Source: Asterias amurensis | Lineage: Eukaryota; Echinodermata; Asteroidea; Forcipulatida; Asteriidae | Assembly (NCBI RefSeq): GCF_032118995.1 | Contig: NC_092662.1 | Span: 4,898,001 to 4,962,000 of the forward strand | Direction of reading: 5' to 3' | Length of the DNA: 64,000 nt | Shown: piece after piece, positions 25,158-37,300 of the stretch | How positions within the stretch are numbered: position 1 is the stretch's first letter | How the letters are laid out: every line of letters starts with the position of its first letter | Program-made: the position numbers and the translations under genes | The notes under the pieces: model-generated | The model's database searches: none | What the model was told of the DNA's origin: nothing | What the model saw: the letters and a program-made list of their open reading frames with translations, nothing else

Positions 25158-26029
25158 AGGACTAGTACTGGGGTCGATTTCACAATAGGCTAGTCCAAAG
25201 TTTGAATGAGCAACTCATCCTGACTCGAGATAAGACTAGTCTTAACTCTTTGAGAATCCACCCTAGGTCATGCTTCAGAATAATGTGAATAATTATGGAA
25301 AAAACTGTCACAGCTAATGTTGCCAATAAACCCTGCATTAAAACATGCCATTTGGTCCTTGAGTAATACCCAAATTATTCTGGCCTAATATGCCCCTTTT
25401 TTTATGTATTTGTCGGCGCGGTAAATCAAATGACTTATTTTTGTTCTCCTATTGTTTGAACTTTTCTTACTGGTTTTGGTCCATAGCAACGTTAGGATGT
25501 CTTGTTCTGTCAAAATGCCCAGGATTTAAGTTCAGGTTTCAACCAGTAGCCACGCTCACACACAAACATGCACACACACAGTTGATAAACTGGTATAATT
25601 TAGATTTTTTTTTTTTTTGCCACTGCCTTAACTCAAAATATTAAAATAAAAATTTGGATTGTCAATTTTTTTTGCAGTTCATGAAAAAACCCATCACATA
25701 TTATCAAATTAAACGAAAAACACAAACTCAATTAAACAAGAAGTTGCATTGCTTGGCATAAAGATTATTTTGAATAATGGCTAAATAATTTTCGAATAAA
25801 GACCAACATTATAGCACACACCTATTCACCCAATTCACTTGACGGCATCAACACAACAAATCCTATTTGCGCCGTTTAGGTAGTCAGTTTTCCTGTGTTT
25901 GTAGATCACGTTCGCAAGTTTAGATGCTATACATGTATGTGATACCCAAACATGGCATACCACTGGCAGACAGTCTAAGTGTCTTAAGTCAGGCTTGAAA
26001 GGAAATGCAAACCTTTTGGCAGTTTGTTT

Positions 26030-26329
26030 TTAAAGGAACACGTTGCCTTGAATCGGGCGAGTTGGTCTTTGAAAAGCATTTGTAACCATTTGTTGTGAAA
26101 TACATATGGTTAGAAAGCTGTTTTAAAAGTAGAATACAATGATCCACACAAGCATCACTCGAGATTGCGTGGTTTTCTTTTTACATTGCTAACTAACATA
26201 CATATACTTGTGTGGATCATTATATTCTACTTTTAAAACATCTTTCTAACCATATGCATTGTATAACAAACGGTTACAAACGCTTTTCAAAGACCAACTC
26301 GAGCGATCCAAGGCAACGTGTTCCTTTAA
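26030..26329. mobile_element. MITE family C, foldback element
   Basis: TTAAAGGAACACGTTGCCTT to AAGGCAACGTGTTCCTTTAA; the arms continue almost to the centre (GTAGAATACAATGATCCACA versus TGTGTGGATCATTATATTCT), making a nearly full-length hairpin of about 300 bp. Confidence 0.9.
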
Positions 26330-27459
26330 TCCTATATAAATGTATTTTTTTATATACAGTATAAACTAACCTTTGAAAATTTCTTTTCAAAAGGTGGTTG
26401 CATTATTTTTGAGATACAGCCAAATGCAAGGGTGCAAACTACGACCATGTCAAGAGTTATAACCTGGTTACTAATACATTGAGGTCATTTCCTGTAATGC
26501 ACAGCTTTGATACAATTAACTTTGTACAGTAATGAAGGCAAAAGAACAGTCATTTTTGCTGATTCAGGCCTGTATGCTTTGTTTTTGAAAAGGCAAGGGC
26601 ACCCAGGTTTTTTCTCCTTGGCAAAGGGCACCCTATGAGCAAATTTTAAATTTCTACTAGAGCATTTCAAGGGCACCGAGGCAATGGCAAGGGGCAACGG
26701 AGGCAATCGCCTCCGTTGCCTCCGTGAAGTATCAGGCCAAGGTGAATGATTTTAAAGTGACTGAACAGACCAACATTTTGCAAAGCTGTGCAAATAGTTT
26801 AACATCAGTGACATTACAGTCTGTGTGAGAGGGAAAAAGTATCACAGGTTCAGTGTGAGTAATTAGCCCCTTCCCACAGTATATGCTGATTATATTTATG
26901 CTTGCACAGACATTATTGGTTGGTAAAAACCATAGAGTTTTACACTAGGTAGAACCACAAAGATATATGTCACTCCACCATCAGCCCCATGCCAAAAAAA
27001 GTACCACGTTCCCATTGGTAACTCACAATGCAATGCCTTAATATCCATAATAGATTGCAGCAATTCCTAAAGAAAAATATGTTATAATGGCAAGTTTTTT
27101 TTTTAAATGCTCATTACAAGTTCACTGTAAAGCAAATTACATTGAATTTTCTCATTAAAGTTGCACAAGGTTGACGCTGTATAAAGTACGAGAGTAATAT
27201 ACATTTTGTGACTCAGTGCAAACAAGTTTCTCCTTAAATAGCACTTGCGTTATAGACAAGTAGCAAATTCTCAAACTGTATCTCGCTTAAACTAGCTCGG
27301 ATATACATACACAATAAGTTGGCGCCAGAAGCAACCTTTTCGCAAAATCTAGAGTCTTTTTTTTGGCGAAACTCAAGATACAACTAGTTTGAAAAATCAA
27401 GAGACAAAGTTTTTGCAATGACGCATTAACTAATACCTTGTGCAGATTATTAAGGCTCC

Positions 27460-27730
27460 CCTATGAGACCACTAAGGTTACCTCTTATAAGGTGACCTCC
27501 ACTGTCTTGACCTCCAATGAGGTGACCCATAAAATGAGGTACCTTCTATTGAAATGACCTCAAGTGAGGTATCTTATAAAGAGGCGAGAGGTGACCCAGT
27601 GTTGGGTGACCTCTAATGATATTACATGTAGCTCCACTGACTTGAATCTCCAATGAGGCCACTCTAAAATGGGGTACCATCTAATGAGATGACTTTAAGT
27701 GAGGTACAGTATCTTCTTCTTATGAGGTAA
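27460..27730. repeat. Degenerate tandem duplication rich in GAGGTGACCTC-like words
   Basis: Two diverged copies of roughly 145 bp: one holds CTCCACTGTCTTGACCTCCAATGAGG, in words no longer than TCCACTGTCTTGACCTC, and the other its CTCCACTGACTTGAATCTCC counterpart; both continue through AAATGAGGTACC or AAATGGGGTACC to AAGTGAGGTA. Adjacent to the exon-derived array and probably also in 3' UTR or just beyond. Confidence 0.7.
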
Positions 27731-28382
27731 GATGTGACCTCATCTTTACAAGTCATCATCTTCCTCCTCCTTCTCCTCCCCATCTTCCACAGATTCATTG
27801 AACCTCACAATCCCTTGTTGGACCCCGTCTTGTAAGAGGCTGCCAGGAGGAGGAGGCGAGTTGTGACCTCATCTTTACAAGTCATCATTCTCCTCCTCCT
27901 CCTCCCCATCTTCCACAGATTCATTGGACCTCACAATCCCTTGTCGGAGCCCGTCCTGTAAGAGGCTCCCAGGGGGAGGAGGCGAGATGTGACCTCATCT
28001 TTACAAGTCATCATCATTCTCCTCCTCCCCCTCCCCATCTTCCACCAACTCATTTGACCTCACAATCCTCTCTCGGACCCCGTTTCGTAAGAGGCACCAA
28101 GGGGAGTAGGCGAGATGTGACCTCATCTTTACAAGTCATCATCATTCTCCTCCTCCCCCTCCCCATCTTCCACCAACTCATTTGACCCCACAATCCTCTC
28201 TCGGACCCCGTTTTGTAAGAGGCACCAAGGGGAGGAGGCGAGATGTGACCTCATCTTTACAAGTCATCATCCTCCTCCTCCTCATCCTCCTCCTCCTCAT
28301 CCCCATCTTCCACAGATTCTTTAGACCTCACAATCCTCTGTCGGACCCCGTCTAGTGAGAGGCTCCTTGGGGGAGGTGGCGA
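27731..28382 (-). repeat. Tandem array of about 127 bp derived from the end of the PNPLA6/7 last exon
   Basis: Five copies lie head to tail at about 27731-27859, 27860-27985, 27986-28113, 28114-28240 and 28241-28382. Each has the plus-strand order GACCTCATCTTTACAAGTCA, a CTC-rich run, CATCTTCCAC, ACCTCACAATCC, GGACCCCGT and a GGAGGAGGCGAG-like end. The rightmost copy is the real coding end. The leftmost two keep an intact version of the C-terminal frame (GSLLQDG, VEDGEE, DDL and stop); the middle two have a 1-base deletion and are frameshifted. All four extra copies lie downstream of the stop, probably in the 3' UTR. Confidence 0.9.
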
Positions 28383-31300
28383 GATTTCCGACTCGGATTC
28401 TTCGATCTCCATCTCCTCGCTGGATACGCCGTAGGAATGGAAGTCGCTTTCTTGGTCGGCGGAAGAGTTTCCAGCGAAGCGGCTCTCCAACCTCCAGAGG
28501 GTAGCTGAATCCGTGTGGTCGATTTCATCTGTAGGTTTAGAGGGAAGGTACAGTGTTTGGTTATCACTCTTAAAATGAATGGCAATAACCATTTTTGGTT
28601 AGTAGCTATAGCAGCTTTCGATATTATAAACCATCTGAGAAACATTCAACTTCAAAATCATGTGGTTATGTAAATAGATATCTGTTATGATATTTGAATT
28701 TGTGAAGCATTAATGTCAAAAGCATTTCTCAGATTGTCTATTTCTATTAAGTATTATTCCTTCCTTGTTTTCTTCCGACGCCAAGTTTCAAACATGGTGA
28801 ATTAAAGGCGGGTTAACAAATTTGGCCCTAGACTTCTTTTGACAAGGTCTCTAAACCTGGCAGTAATATTGACCAGAGAAAACAACTTACCATCATCGTA
28901 GGCTGTTGTCTGGGGAGCGTTCAGCCGTGACACCATGGCAGCAAGATCAGTGAAGCGGGGAATCTGACCTGAAGACTAGATCATCAAAGAAAACGATTGT
29001 CAAAATTATGAAACTCACATAACAACATAACCCACTAAGTAGGGCAGGTAGGTGATGGGATTTTGCCTTTGATGACGACCGCATGGACCTTCAAGAACTG
29101 CAAAGGTCGTGGGTTTGAATCCCATCCGAGTTATATACCTGTGATTTTTTTCACAGATACTCAGTACGTGCTCATTAGGCGTGGAATGAGGTGCATGCTG
29201 GTCTAGCTATCGATCAAGTTCTACCCCTAGCTAGATCAGCATGTACCTCATTCAACAGTTAGCACTTGGGCAATGGGTATTTGCGAAAAGGTCTATGGAA
29301 CTGGAACACAGTCATGAGCAAGATATTTGGCTAAAGGGCCATCAGAAATTAAAACTTTGAAAAATATACAAGTAGAATAACAAGTTATGACAATGTTGAA
29401 ACCAGAGGGTCGAGAAACTGGGTATAAAATAGAAATCAATTTGGGGGTGAACAGAGTAAAATTGTTGAGAGCAGGATTTGGACATGCGACCACCATTTTT
29501 CGTGCCAGGGCTCTACCTACTGAATTATCTAGCTCTATCGTAGGCAGTCTCTCTATTTTACCAATATCCTTGTTCATAAGCCTTTTTGAGATATGGCAGA
29601 CACAATGCTACAACACTATAAGGTTTGGGTAAATTTGCGCTTATTCATCATAGAAATAGAACATGTGTTATTCAGTGAAGTGCACATTTTTTTCGGCGAC
29701 GCTGCATTTACACGTATTATCTATTGACCACCAACGTTTATGGTGAGCGTGGAACCAGTCGCCGCGTGTAACGCGCATATCATGTCCACCGCACCTCAAA
29801 AAGGATGTTTGGGAGCCAGGCAGAAGTCTCTGCTTACCTGTGGGTTGTCAGCCCTTCGGCGCTCAGTGACTCGTTTCTCTTTAAAGAGCTCATCCAGGTA
29901 CTTGCTCTTCTTCCAGCCTTCAAACACCGTCTTGCCGTGGTGGTATCCGATGTCTTGAAGCTCGCTGTACTTGTGAAAGTGCATGGTCTTATACCTAGAC
30001 GAAATTAAAGGGAAGGTACACGGTTGGTTATTGTCCAAGACCAGTCTTTTCACTTGGTGTATCCCATCATAACCATAGAATAACAAACCTTGGGCTCAAT
30101 CGGTTATCGAAGTTGCGAGAAAATGATGAAAGAAAAAACACCCTTGTTGGACTAATTTGTGTGCTTTCAGATAAGAATAACAGACTTCTAGCTAAAAGTC
30201 TTATATTATTTTTGTGAGAAATTACCTCTTTCTCAAAAACTATGTTACTTCAGAGGGAGTCAGTTCCAACAATGGTTTTTACTCTCAACAGCTCTCCAAT
30301 GCCCGTTACCAAGTCAGTTTTTAAGTTTTTAAGTATTTGTTTTGAGTAATACCAAATGTGTACCTTCCCTTAAGGGAAACCCACAACAGAGCAATAATTA
30401 GCAAAATAATTGAATCGGCTGTCGATTTGGGTCCATACCCCAAAACAGTTGAGTGTAGCTCTCACCTTAAAGTAGCTGTCTGACTTTGTCTTGTTAAGCA
30501 AACTGCCATACAGACAGGTTTGCAGTGACACCATGTAATGATGATCTCTAAATGAGTTGGGGTTGTTCTGAAAAGAACCATTGGTTCAGAACCAACCCAA
30601 CTCATTATTAGAGATTATCATTACATGGTGTTACCACAAACCTTTATATATCGTATTTCCACCACGCAAAATTTCAAATCCTACTTAAAGGCAGTGGATA
30701 CTGTTGGTAATTACATTTATTAGCATAAAACCTTACTTGTTGACGAGTAATGGGCAGAGGTTGGTAGTGTAAAGTATTGTGAGAAATGGCTCCCTCTGAA
30801 GTGACGTAGTTTTCGAGGAAGAAGTAATTTTCCACGAATTTGATTTCGAGACCTCAGATTTAGAATTTGAGGTCTCGAAAAAAAAGCATCTGAAAGCACA
30901 CAACTTGGTGTGACAAGGGTGTTTTTTCTTTCATTATTATCTCGCAACTACGCTGACCGATTGAGCTCAAATTTTCACAGGTTTATTATTTTATGCATAT
31001 GTTTAGATACACCAAGTGAGGTGACTGGTCTTTGACAATTACCAATAGTGTGCAGTGTCTTTAAGTAAATCTGCAAACCTAATAAATATAAAAACTCCAC
31101 CAAGCAATGTATGCAAATCACATAATTATAGACCAATGAAATTCCAGAGAGTATAAAGCTACCTGTTGATTGGTGGTCGGATGTATTGGCAGTAACTACT
31201 GGCCTTGACTTCTTGGAGCTGTTTCATGCAAGAGACGTATGCCAGCCGACTCTGGATCTCGCTCATGTCCAAAACCTGCAAAAATAAAAGAGTGAACTTG

Positions 31301-34300
31301 TTAAGTACACCGCAGATTGACAGTTCGACAGTTGATAAATTTTTTTTTACAAAAGTTGGAAATTTCAGATTTTCCCCCAATAATATACCCAGCACGCTCT
31401 TGGCCCAATTTCATAACACTGAAAAGCTAAACAAACTCTTTTTGCTTATGTAGCACAGAAAAGATCTTGCTGAGTAGAAATAGGTTACCAGCCATAATGC
31501 AGTAAAATCTTAAATGTTGTCTGTAAATATTTTACAAAATGTTGTATTTGATCCAGCCGTGACACTTGTGTCCTTAAGCAAGACACTTCACCATTGCTTC
31601 GTCCTTCGGATGGGACTTAAAGCCATTGGTCCCATGTGTTGTGTAACGCATGTAAAAGAACCCAGTGCACTTTTTGAAAAGAGAAGGGGTTCACCCCAGG
31701 TGTTCCTGGCTGTGGCTGCTTAATGCACCGAAGCACCTTGTAAACCCTTATAAGGTGCTAAATAATTGGGTCTCAGAATTCATCACTGCAATAACCTATC
31801 TTTCTGAAGGTTTGTATATAATCAGCGCCATGAGTACCTTGTTTTTGGTTGATAAGACTTCGATATTATTATTATTATTATTTTAATCTTTTAAGTTGAA
31901 TTCCTTGCCCTGTGAGGTGTTGAGTCTTTACTCACCCTGACGTTGCTTGCCCATGGATTCCATCGTTTCCATAGCAGCCACCATCCAGAGAGGTCGTCGC
32001 CGTAGTTGGTGAGCTGGGTGTTGTCTTCGCTACCGACGTCCACCGCGATGACCGTCTGGGCACCCATGGATCGCATCACGTCAGCTGGAATTTATATTAA
32101 TAATAGAGGCATCAATATAGAGCATCCACTCTTACAGGTCAGGCAGATTGAGAATGAGGTATCATGAGTGCTTGCGGTGATGCTTGACAGCCTTAAGGCC
32201 GGTTTATAGTCGGTCTCGCGACGGAAATCTTGCGCGCATTCCTAAGACTGAGGCCTAAAAACCGTGTCTTTTTATGATCGCGCGTGTAGATTTCCGAGGC
32301 CCGACCATCGCGCAACCGACTATAACTCGGCCTTTACATAGGGACTGGTCAAACCCTGGGGTATTCAACAAAATAAAGTCAATATTGTCCAGAACCAATA
32401 TGGCTCATCAGGCCTGGGTCTAATTTCATAGAGCTGCTAAGCACACTAATTTCTTATCAAGACATTTCTTCCGTGATAAAAAAACAGGATTAACAACCAA
32501 ATTTCCATTTGTTAATTGGTATTCAAGCTGTTGTTTGCTGGAAATTTGGTTGGTAATCCTGTTTTTATCAAGGAAAAAAAATTCATGCTCAGCAAATTTG
32601 TGTGCTGAGCAGCTCTATGAACTTGGGCCCTGGACAGGATGCCAGACCATTGCTCTCCCCAAACTCTCCTCGGTACCCGTTTATAAATTAGAACTTGATG
32701 GTTACCTGGTACATTGTTGACGTATCCTCCGTCCAGTAGTAGATGTCCATCCTTTGGATCGCAGAGCGGAGGAAGGTAGCCAGAGAGGGACATACTGGCC
32801 CTCGTGTACCTCCATACAGATCCTGACAACAATCAAAAGAATGGACCCAAGATATTCATGTAGACATAATTTTACAGATTCAAGATGCTATGTCAGATTC
32901 TTGGCCCCAAACATATATATATATATTTTTTTTAGTTTTAGTGAACGGTTTTTCAATGTGGATCACCCGCTCTAACGAAAACAAGTTTAACTTTTACTTT
33001 TAATGGTCAGGAACCATGACAAAAATTTAAAACGTTTCTTATAAAACACATTAGAATTGGTCACATGATATATTGTCGGAATCCCGACAAAAACTAATTT
33101 TGAGCACTTTATTTCACTGCTACTAATAATTGGCAGACTTTTTCGAGCAATGGCTCAAATGAAAGCTTGTAACTTTCTCGACCCACATCAAAATGCCTCT
33201 TGAATTTCAAACCAAAATTTTGGGGTCAAATCGGCCAAAAATCTGACTTTTTCAGTGACTGGCCAACAGGACCGGTCAGCTGAAGAGAAAAATAGTAGTG
33301 TGATCGGAGACGACTCAAATATTCAAATCACACAGATTGCTCTGAGATTATTGGGGAATGTCAAAAGCTTTTTTTTCTCTCCTGCAAACGAGCAGAATAT
33401 ACTGCTAAAAAAATCAAGACCACACCGGCTCTTTTCAGATCCAACACTCCCAAGATTGACTTATTATGTTTACTATTGAAGTTTATAGTTAACTCCAGTA
33501 ACGTGAAATTGAATATCTTGTGTCTTACCGCTTGTATGGACCCTCATCTTGGAATCGGTAATATCCGTTGAGATGTTGAAGTACGGAATCCACAGATCCT
33601 CAATCAGCTTATCGGAGAAAGTATCTCGGATGCTCTTGTTGAAAGAACGACCTACAAGTATTAAAAGAAAACTTGGTTAACTAGCTTCCTCTTCTCACTA
33701 ACATTCCCAGTTGGACCCATACACTGATGCTTTGAAGGATTTGGGTTCTTTTTCAAAATGTCCATGGCTTTACATTAAACTTACAGGGTTTGAAGATATT
33801 GAAAGTGGAAAGCTTCCTTTCAAATATTACTAACTCAGGTGATATAGTTCTTGAGAAATGAGTAAAACAATGTCATGAAAATACGTTTGTAAATGCTTAT
33901 AAATTTCACCTCATGAGACGAAAATGATTTTCATGACATTATTTTACTCATTTCCCAAAAACTACAGCACAGCACGCAATATTTTCAGGGAAGGTTTCTA
34001 CTATCATTATCTTCAAACTGTGAAAGCTAAGTGTAAATCCGTGGACATTGTGTTTTTTGTCCTACAAAAATACATAAGTAATGGCAGTCAGGTTGGCTCA
34101 GTGGTTTCTGTGCCTGCCTTTCACCACTATGGACCCTGGTTCGAGCCTGGTTCCAGCCCGAACTGGAGCCTTGCATGTGGATTGGGTTTTTCAGTCCCTA
34201 CCTGACTGCCTGGGTTTACCCTGCTGGATTTGTCAAAACTGTGGGGCATCCTGGACCCACATTTCGGGCTTTACTGATCAAAGCAAGTACTCTGTACCTG

Positions 34301-37300
34301 TAAACATTGCAGAGAATGGGTACGTCAAGTCAGTTATCTTAGGCCACAAGGATCCCATGTCCCGGCACCACTTGAAAGCTCGCGACTCGATCCCGGCCAC
34401 TTTCCCTTCCTCACAGAAGAGGGCGCCAGTGAAGGCACCGATGCTGGTCCCTCCGACCATATCAATAGGGATACCGGCTTCCTCCATGGCCTGCATGATT
34501 CCTATCTGAGACATCCCTCTAGGAAAAGATGCAAATAGTTCAAAAAAAGAAAAATACAATGAACATTCAGAAATAATTGCTCTTATGTGGTGCGATCAAA
34601 CAATATGAGTCGGTTGTCAACCTAGATCATTTTTTTGTTGTTGATACATTTAAAAAGAGCATAATCAATACTTTCTTTGGTTCAAAAGTTGTGAAAGTAC
34701 AAACATCAAGAGACACCACAGAACAAAACTGAGAAAAAGGAGTTTGAAGATGAGTTGATTGTTGAGAAAGATTACAGGAATATTATCGACCCAATGACCA
34801 GAGAACTAATGTAAAGCAAATTGATACATTATTGTAAAATGCGCCGTAGAAGAACTAGTTATTACTATTATTATTATGATAATCAGAAACACCAGAGCTT
34901 GAGTCCAGTGCTCTAGACAGCCGAGCCAAAACACATGGCTATCATTCCTCACCTAGCACCACCTCCTCCAAGAACAAGCCCAAAGGAAGTCCCCGTCAAG
35001 AACCTTGCGAGTCTGGAGAAGTCTGATGTCCGATCCGGCGACTTCTCAAACAGCCTCTCGTAGGTCTCTCGGATCTTCGCTGGTGAGCGACGGCTAAACA
35101 TCCTCTTAGGGCAGCGGATGTGGTGATGGGAGATGCACCAGCCTCTGGCGTTCAGCCACTCCGCAGTCCGCTCCGGGGCCTGGTAGACACCGTCTTTCTC
35201 CCGGTGGAGGAGGATGAGTTCTTTCTGGGCGCGGACTGCGGACATCTCGATCTGCTTCTCCATTTCGCCAACCCTGTTGGGGTCTTGGTGGGCCAGGCCG
35301 ACAATCAAGATACAGTCAGCCTGAATGGTGGGGAAAGACAATAATAAAAATTGTAAGTGAGGGTAGATCTGTAACAGAAGTGAGCGCTTTTGGGAACAGC
35401 AAGGATCCTGTTTCGTTTTGTAGGCTGTTCCTTGACAAGCCCAGCCTTTTGTAATGTACCTCCACACTCATATATTGACTGTACTTGTGTTTTCTTCTTG
35501 ATGATACGTGGTAAATAACCTTGCTTTGAAATTAAAATTGAAATAGGAAAAGTTGAAACTGTTTTCCTCTTTTGACTGACCTGCCTGATGCATCTCTTGG
35601 TCCATACTGTCATACGTTTATCCGCTTGATACAGAACGATACGATGAAGATCTTCCTGCTGACCCAGCCAGTTGGTCAATCTATATTCGTGCATACTGTC
35701 CAAAGCTGACCCACCAAGAGTCTGCAGAATGTGCTCCTTGGTCAATCGCAGAACGGATCCTGACAGAGACAGATACACACAAAATCTAACATTTAGATGT
35801 AAGATTTCATTGACCCAGAGTCTGCAAAATGTGATCTTTTGTCAATCGCAGAACTTCAACAAAAAACTAACATTTTGAAATTCTAAGTGTAAGAATCCAT
35901 TGACTCAGAGTCAGAGAATATGCTCCTTGGTCAATCAAAGAACAGATTCTGAGAAAGACAGATTATACACAAAAGATCTAACATTAAAAACAGCTATGTA
36001 AGATTTGATTGACCCTGAGATAATATGCCTGTTGATTTTGTTTTCACTGGACTCAATTTTTTTTAAGGTACACAATGCTTTCCACACATCAGTGTATGAT
36101 TAAAAACCAAATAATGTTCTTTATCCCCCCGGTGCAAAAAAAAAACATCTATTAACTCTTTCAGTGCCAAGGTCATACATGTAGGATATCTTTTAGGTTT
36201 TCTGAATTCGGTTGTTTGGGAAAGTGTTTGAATCGGAATTGAAAGGAAAGAGTAAATTTACCGATTGAGTTGAGCGAGTGCATGAGTTCCAGAGCAAAGT
36301 TGGAGACAGGAACGTCGTCCGAGACGGCAATGATGGCTACGGTTGAGAGGTTCTCCACTGGTGCTGAAGCATGCATGTCTAGACCAATCATATAGAGTTT
36401 CACAATAACGACAAAAACATCATAGTGTGCGTCAGAAGGCCAAATGAAATAAAAAACATGTTTAGCATCCTTCCTTTTTTTTTACAAAAGGAGGAACTTT
36501 TTTCCTTCAAAAATGGCCTAACATTAAAAACAGCTGGAAATTTGAACTTTAAGGGCGTGATAACACTTTTAAGACACTGGTGTCCAGTTTACCTGTTATT
36601 GCGTGTGATCCAGCCTTCTCCTGCACTTGACCCAGTAACCTTTGACCTAAGATCTCGATCAGTCTGGACACTGTGCGCGGATATTTGCGCTTGATCAGAT
36701 CCAGCATACCCGATGGTAGTTTGGCAAGCTCTGTATCTCTGTTAATAATAGAAAGAAGGAAAGATTGATAAATCAATACAAATTGCCACTTCGAAGGTGG
36801 TGTGCCATGGCTGAAGCGTGGTTCATACTTCCTGCAAATGCCAATGTGAAACAAATTTTCACCCCATGCGCACTATGCAAGGTTTCTATTGAGAGAGCCA
36901 TGCACAACCATCAATCACAATGAGGTCTTTTTGACGTCAATGAGGGCGCTGTTTTCACCTCATGCGCACTATGCAAGGTTTCTATTGAGAGAGCCATGCA
37001 CAACCATCAATCAATGAGGTCTTTTTGACTTCAATGAGGGCGCTGTTTCCACCCCATGCGCACTATGCAAGGTTTCTATTGAGAGACCGGAGTGGTCAAA
37101 GTTCAAACTGAAGTCTAGTACCTGATGGCATGAACAGTAGTCACCCTGTCCGTCATGGTTAATACTTCCACCACGCCGACGATCTCACCCCGGCCCTGCT
37201 CACCCATCAGTTCCTTCTTGCCGCATGGGAGCTGTAGGACGGAGCGCAGACGCCCATTCAGGACGATGTAGACACAGTTGGACGTATCGCCTTGCCTGTT

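Larger units (their letters stand above)
22982..27459. other. Intergenic region between C9orf78 and PNPLA6/7
   Basis: About 4.5 kb with foldback E copies, family A and C MITEs, a (CA)n run near 25555 and a palindromic GGAGGCAATCGCCTCC at about 26699-26714. No exon-like sequence was recognised; it includes the 5' region of C9orf78 and the 3' end of PNPLA6/7. Confidence 0.5.
28257..31275 (-). other. PNPLA6/7 exons 27-30: conserved C-terminus and acidic tail
   Basis: Exon 27 has [13 protein letters not shown] and [11 protein letters not shown]. Exon 28 has [17 protein letters not shown]. Exon 29 has [14 protein letters not shown] and uses the second of two nearby AG acceptors, which restores the family frame. 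Exon 30 runs from [18 protein letters not shown] through DGVRQRIVR to a Glu/Asp-rich end ([14 protein letters not shown]) and a TAA at 28257. Sequence from the last part of exon 30 is repeated in tandem just downstream of the stop. Confidence 0.9.
31936..35320 (-). other. PNPLA6/7 exons 22-26: patatin catalytic domain
   Basis: Exon 22 carries [25 protein letters not shown] and the oxyanion-hole glycines LGGGGAR, split across the exon 22/23 junction (about residue 1008). Exon 23 carries the nucleophile motif GGTSIGAF (GxSxG, Ser near residue 1033) and [12 protein letters not shown]. Exon 25 carries [17 protein letters not shown] and the catalytic Asp in LLDGGYVNN (near residue 1153). Exon 26 carries [10 protein letters not shown] and [14 protein letters not shown]. 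All residues expected for an active Ser-Asp dyad esterase are present. Confidence 0.95.

Noticed and set aside
34081-34509. 142-codon plus-strand frame
   Set aside because: Half is SINE sequence and half is antisense to PNPLA6/7 exon 23 with the GGTSIG motif.
36860-37086. CRISPR-like array
   Set aside because: Units are about 95 bp, contiguous without unique spacers and in a eukaryotic intron: an ordinary tandem repeat.
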